Source: CAZBQG01 sp964493945
GTDB taxonomy: Bacteria > Pseudomonadota > Alphaproteobacteria > Rhodospirillales > UBA2165
NCBI GenBank assembly: GCA_964493945.1
Contig: CAZBQG010000198.1
Location: forward strand, 1-8,663
Length of the DNA: 8,663 bases
Direction of reading: 5' to 3'
Position numbers and translations under genes: made by a program. This document shows, in pieces, positions 6,502 through 8,663 of the stretch (position 1 is the first letter of the stretch; every line of letters starts with the position of its first letter). A model generated the notes under the pieces. That model did no database searches and was not told the origin of the DNA. It saw nothing but the letters and a program-made list of their open reading frames with translations.

Positions 6502-7962
6502 ATGCCAAACCAAAATACCTCCACCGAGACCGAGCTCGCCTTCGATTATATTGACCGCAACCGGGATGCCCTGGCTGGGCTCAGCGATGCGCTATTTTAT
6601 TTCGGCGAGCTGGGCATGCAGGAACACCGTTCCACCGCCCTGGTGGCCGAAACCCTGGGTGCCGCGGGCTTCGAATGCGAAGTGGGGTTTGGCGGCTTTC
6701 CTTCCGCCGTCAAGGCGAGTTACGGATCGGGCAGCCCGGTCATTGCGATCCATACCGAATATGACGGCAATCCAGACAATTCCCAGGTGTCTGGCGTGGC
6801 GGAACGCAGGGAAATCGTGCCCGGCGCGCCCGGCCATTGCGAAGGGCACAACGTCAATGGCGCGGTCATGGTGGCGGCCGCCCTGGTGGTGCGCAAGGTG
6901 ATGGCGGAAAAGGGTTTGGGCGGCACCCTCAAGGTAATCGGCGCGCCGGCCGAGGAGCAATTGCTAAGCCGTCCCTATATGGTGCGGGACGGTCATTTCG
7001 ATGATGTGGATATCGCCTTCCACGACCATGTCAGCGGCTTCTCCGAGACCAATCACGGCGTGCTTCTCTCAGCGCTTGTTTCGGCTAATTTCACCTTCCA
7101 TGGCGAGACGGCCCATGCCGGCATGGCGCCCTGGAAGGCGCGCGATGCGCTGGACGCCGTCGTCTTGATGGATGCGGGCATGGCCCAATATAGGGAACAT
7201 TTCGAGCCCGGCATGTCGGCCCAGCGGGTCATCACCAATGGCGGCGTTCAGCCCAATGTGATTCCCCCCGAAGCCACCATCTGGTGGTATTTCCGCCACC
7301 CCAACGCCGAGGGCGCGGAAAAGCTGTTCATTCAAGCCAGGCGCATCGCCGAGGGCGCCGCCCTGATGACCAATTGCGAGTTGGAACTGGATCTCATGAG
7401 TGCCGTCTGGCCGCTCCGGGCCAATCACAAACTGGCCCAAATCATTCAACAAAATATTGAATTGGTCGGCCTGCCCGAATGGACCGAGGAAGAAGAAACG
7501 CTGGCCCGCGACGTGCAAAAGGCCGCCGGCGTGGATGTGGATGGGCTGGCCCGCGCCATCCGGCCCCTGGGCGGTCCGGCCAAGCAGATACCGGCCGGCA
7601 ATGATGCGGGAGACGTTTCCTGGAAAGTGCCCATGGGGCGGGTCTGGTTTCCTTCCAATATTCCCAATGTGCCGTTCCACCATTGGGCCGGCGGCGTGGC
7701 TCTGGCCACCTCCATTGCCCACAAAGGTGCCGTCACCGGAGCCAAGGTTCTGGCCGGCTCGGTGCTGGATTTTTTCCTCAACCCGGAAATGGTCGACGAG
7801 GCCAAGGAGGGATTCGCATCTGAAATAGGCGATCAGACCTATAAGCCCCTCCTGGCCCCGGACCAGACCCCGCCGCTGGAACTTAACCTGGAACTGATGG
7901 AAAAATTCCGGGAACCCATGAGTGAGCATTACGTCAACGAAGTGCCCCGCTTTTCCGATTGA
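6502..7962 (+). CDS. M20-family amidohydrolase, AbgB-like (p-aminobenzoyl-glutamate hydrolase subunit B homologue)
   Basis: This is a cytoplasmic metal-dependent hydrolase of an amide bond, usually an N-acyl amino acid or similar. The 486-residue length fits AbgB (about 480). Family landmarks are HTEYDG (84-89), GHCEGHN (111-117), PAEEQ with the catalytic-type pair E151-E152, FDDVDIAFHDH (166-176), dimerisation-domain ETAHAG with H205, ITNGGVQPNV (244-253), AEGAALMT (283-290), GDVSWKVP (370-377) and SIAHKG with H407. The usual M20D/AbgB motif is GHGCGHN with a metal-binding cysteine. Here the cysteine is one place earlier and glutamate E114 takes its position. GGAGG eight bases before the ATG fixes the start. 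No AbgA partner or AbgT transporter is nearby, so it probably acts as a homo-oligomer on another substrate. It is divergent from the hydrolase gene, and a small broken gene follows. Confidence 0.92.
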   Translation: MPNQNTSTETELAFDYIDRNRDALAGLSDALFYFGELGMQEHRSTALVAETLGAAGFECEVGFGGFPSAVKASYGSGSPVIAIHTEYDGNPDNSQVSGVAERREIVPGAPGHCEGHNVNGAVMVAAALVVRKVMAEKGLGGTLKVIGAPAEEQLLSRPYMVRDGHFDDVDIAFHDHVSGFSETNHGVLLSALVSANFTFHGETAHAGMAPWKARDALDAVVLMDAGMAQYREHFEPGMSAQRVITNGGVQPNVIPPEATIWWYFRHPNAEGAEKLFIQARRIAEGAALMTNCELELDLMSAVWPLRANHKLAQIIQQNIELVGLPEWTEEEETLARDVQKAAGVDVDGLARAIRPLGGPAKQIPAGNDAGDVSWKVPMGRVWFPSNIPNVPFHHWAGGVALATSIAHKGAVTGAKVLAGSVLDFFLNPEMVDEAKEGFASEIGDQTYKPLLAPDQTPPLELNLELMEKFREPMSEHYVNEVPRFSD

Positions 7963-8037
7963 GGGCCGCACACGCCCCGGTCATGAAGCTTTTATCCCCG
8001 CCAGGCCCGGCTCCGGGATATGCTCCGGCTGATCAAC

Positions 8038-8042
8038 AGGAG
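8038..8042 (+). promoter_or_regulatory. Ribosome binding site for the GTG start at 8051
   Basis: AGGAG lies eight bases before the GTG at 8051. It fixes the frame of the interrupted gene and supports its having been a genuine translated gene. Confidence 0.6.
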
Positions 8043-8050
8043 TCCAAATC

Positions 8051-8404
8051 GTGGCCAACAAACATGTGCACATCACCCACCGGGAAAGCGGCCAGCTTCT
8101 GGCCGAGGGGCCCGTCGGTTGGGGCATTACGCCCTTTGAAGGCAACTATTACATCTAGAAGAAATATCTCAAGACGCAAGGCTTCAAGCCCAACTTCCTG
8201 CCCGGCCTCTGCATCTACAAATTTTTCTATGTGTGGATGGACCTCCATCTGGAGGACGGCTCCAAACTGCCCAGCTTGGGCTGGCTTTATTGGCTGCCCA
8301 ATCCCTTGTTCCCTTTCACCTGGTACCGCATCGGCCTGCCCCGCGAGCATCCCCAACTGAGCGTCGAGGAATATCAGGTTGAGGCCTCATCCCAGCCAGC
8401 CTAG
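8051..8404 (+). pseudogene. Small DUF427-like protein gene interrupted by an in-frame TAG
   Basis: From the GTG at 8051 one frame runs 117 codons to a TAG at 8402-8404, broken only by a TAG at codon 36 (8156-8158). Before the stop it reads VANKHVHITHRESGQLLAEG and on to FEGNYYI. After it comes KKYLKTQGF, then PGLCIYKFFYVWMDLHLEDG, then GWLYWLPNPLFPFTWYRIGL. Both halves look like real protein, rich in aromatics and without frameshift. The EGNYY...C-x-YK...V...DG order resembles the DUF427 (NTP_transf_9) fold, known to me only as a small domain of unknown function. A single base change from CAG, AAG, GAG or TGG would explain the stop. A ribosome site at 8038-8042 supports the start. It follows the M20 gene by 88 bases and could be cotranscribed with it. 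It may be a pseudogene, a sequencing error, or less likely a readthrough gene. Confidence 0.72.
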
Positions 8405-8435
8405 GCATGCCCGGTTTTGCCAAAATAAACTAGTT

Positions 8436-8454
8436 GTGATAATGTTTAGATCAC
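8436..8454. promoter_or_regulatory. Short inverted repeat in an AT-rich intergenic region
   Basis: GTGAT (8436-8440) and ATCAC (8450-8454) are separated by nine bases in the 84-base AT-rich gap before the last gene. TATAGT at 8461-8466 could be a -10 box for that gene. The repeat is short and may be chance. The region differs clearly in base composition from the surrounding genes, as promoters often do. Confidence 0.22.
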
Positions 8455-8488
8455 TAATCCTATAGTTGCTTAACCCTGGGGTGGCGGT

Positions 8489-8663
8489 TTGCGGTGGGTT
8501 TTCTTCATTCTCGGGCTTTTGGTGCTTGGCGCCTTCAGCCATTCTGTGGTGCTGGCGGCGGAAGGGCAGCAGGATCCACAAAAGCCGGGCGGTTGGTGGT
8601 ATGAATATGGGAAAGCCATTGATCGAAAAGATTGCGCCCAGGTGCGGTTCCATTTGGGCAGGG
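8489..8663 (+). CDS. Exported protein of unknown function, N-terminal fragment
   Basis: An open frame after the TAA at 8471 runs off the right edge. From the TTG at 8489 it gives 58 residues that begin with a clear signal peptide: R2, then hydrophobic VFFILGLLVLGAF, and a likely cut after LAA near residue 24. The mature part is polar, starting EGQQDPQKPGGWWYEYGKAI and including a DRKDCAQVRFHLG stretch. This could open a helical repeat of the TPR or Sel1 kind, but the fragment is too short to say. The TTG start is inferred: no ATG is available, and GGGGTGG at 8478-8484 is a plausible ribosome site. The competing minus-strand frame here shows no family character. Confidence 0.5.
   Translation, partial: MRWVFFILGLLVLGAFSHSVVLAAEGQQDPQKPGGWWYEYGKAIDRKDCAQVRFHLGR

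Noticed and set aside
7069..7971. Open frame of 300 codons on the minus strand
   Set aside because: It is antisense to the M20 amidohydrolase gene, whose motifs are unmistakable. The product is rich in G, H and R as expected for a shadow frame.
7959..8360. Plus-strand frame of 133 codons over the DUF427-like region
   Set aside because: Its product is proline- and serine-rich with no sensible pattern. The frame from 8051 gives continuous protein-like sequence on both sides of the TAG.
8387..8653. Minus-strand frame of 88 codons at the right edge
   Set aside because: It covers an AT-rich promoter-like gap and the opposite strand of a readable signal peptide. No domain or ribosome site supports it.

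Overview
The window looks like a chromosomal segment of a moderately GC-rich proteobacterium. The mix of tripartite (TRAP) and sulfonate/nitrate-type ABC uptake systems, the short intergenic regions and the codon choice suggest an alphaproteobacterium, perhaps Rhodospirillales-like. That placement is an impression, not a phylogenetic result. No rRNA, tRNA, insertion sequence, CRISPR array or phage gene was seen, and no gap between genes exceeds 200 bases.

Layout. At the left edge, positions 1-585 on the minus strand hold the first codons of a DctM-type TRAP large permease, preceded by a complete DctQ-type small permease. A 197-base divergent region (586-782) with an imperfect inverted repeat separates them from the DctP-type periplasmic binding protein on the plus strand (783-1802). 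A strong hairpin at 1854-1879 lies between the convergent ends of dctP and the next operon. From 5330 down to 1882 on the minus strand is a tight four-gene ABC importer operon of the NMT1/SsuA type: binding protein, ATPase, and two different permeases, joined by small overlaps or gaps.

Upstream of the ABC operon on the same strand is an alpha/beta-hydrolase of the hormone-sensitive-lipase/formamidase type (5456-6373). Divergent from it is an AbgB-like M20 amidohydrolase (6502-7962) with a good promoter candidate. Behind that is a small DUF427-like gene broken by an in-frame TAG (8051-8404). The right edge holds the start of an exported protein of unknown function (from about 8489).

How it may work together. 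Two independent uptake systems sit beside an esterase or amidase-like hydrolase and a metal-dependent amidohydrolase. This arrangement suits scavenging of a small organic compound with an ester or amide bond, which is imported and then hydrolysed in the cytoplasm. The substrate cannot be read from the sequence, and no regulator gene lies in the window. Most of the window is ordinary accessory metabolism. The points most worth checking are the amber codon in the DUF427-like gene, the altered metal-site motif of the M20 enzyme, and the inverted repeat between the divergent TRAP genes.
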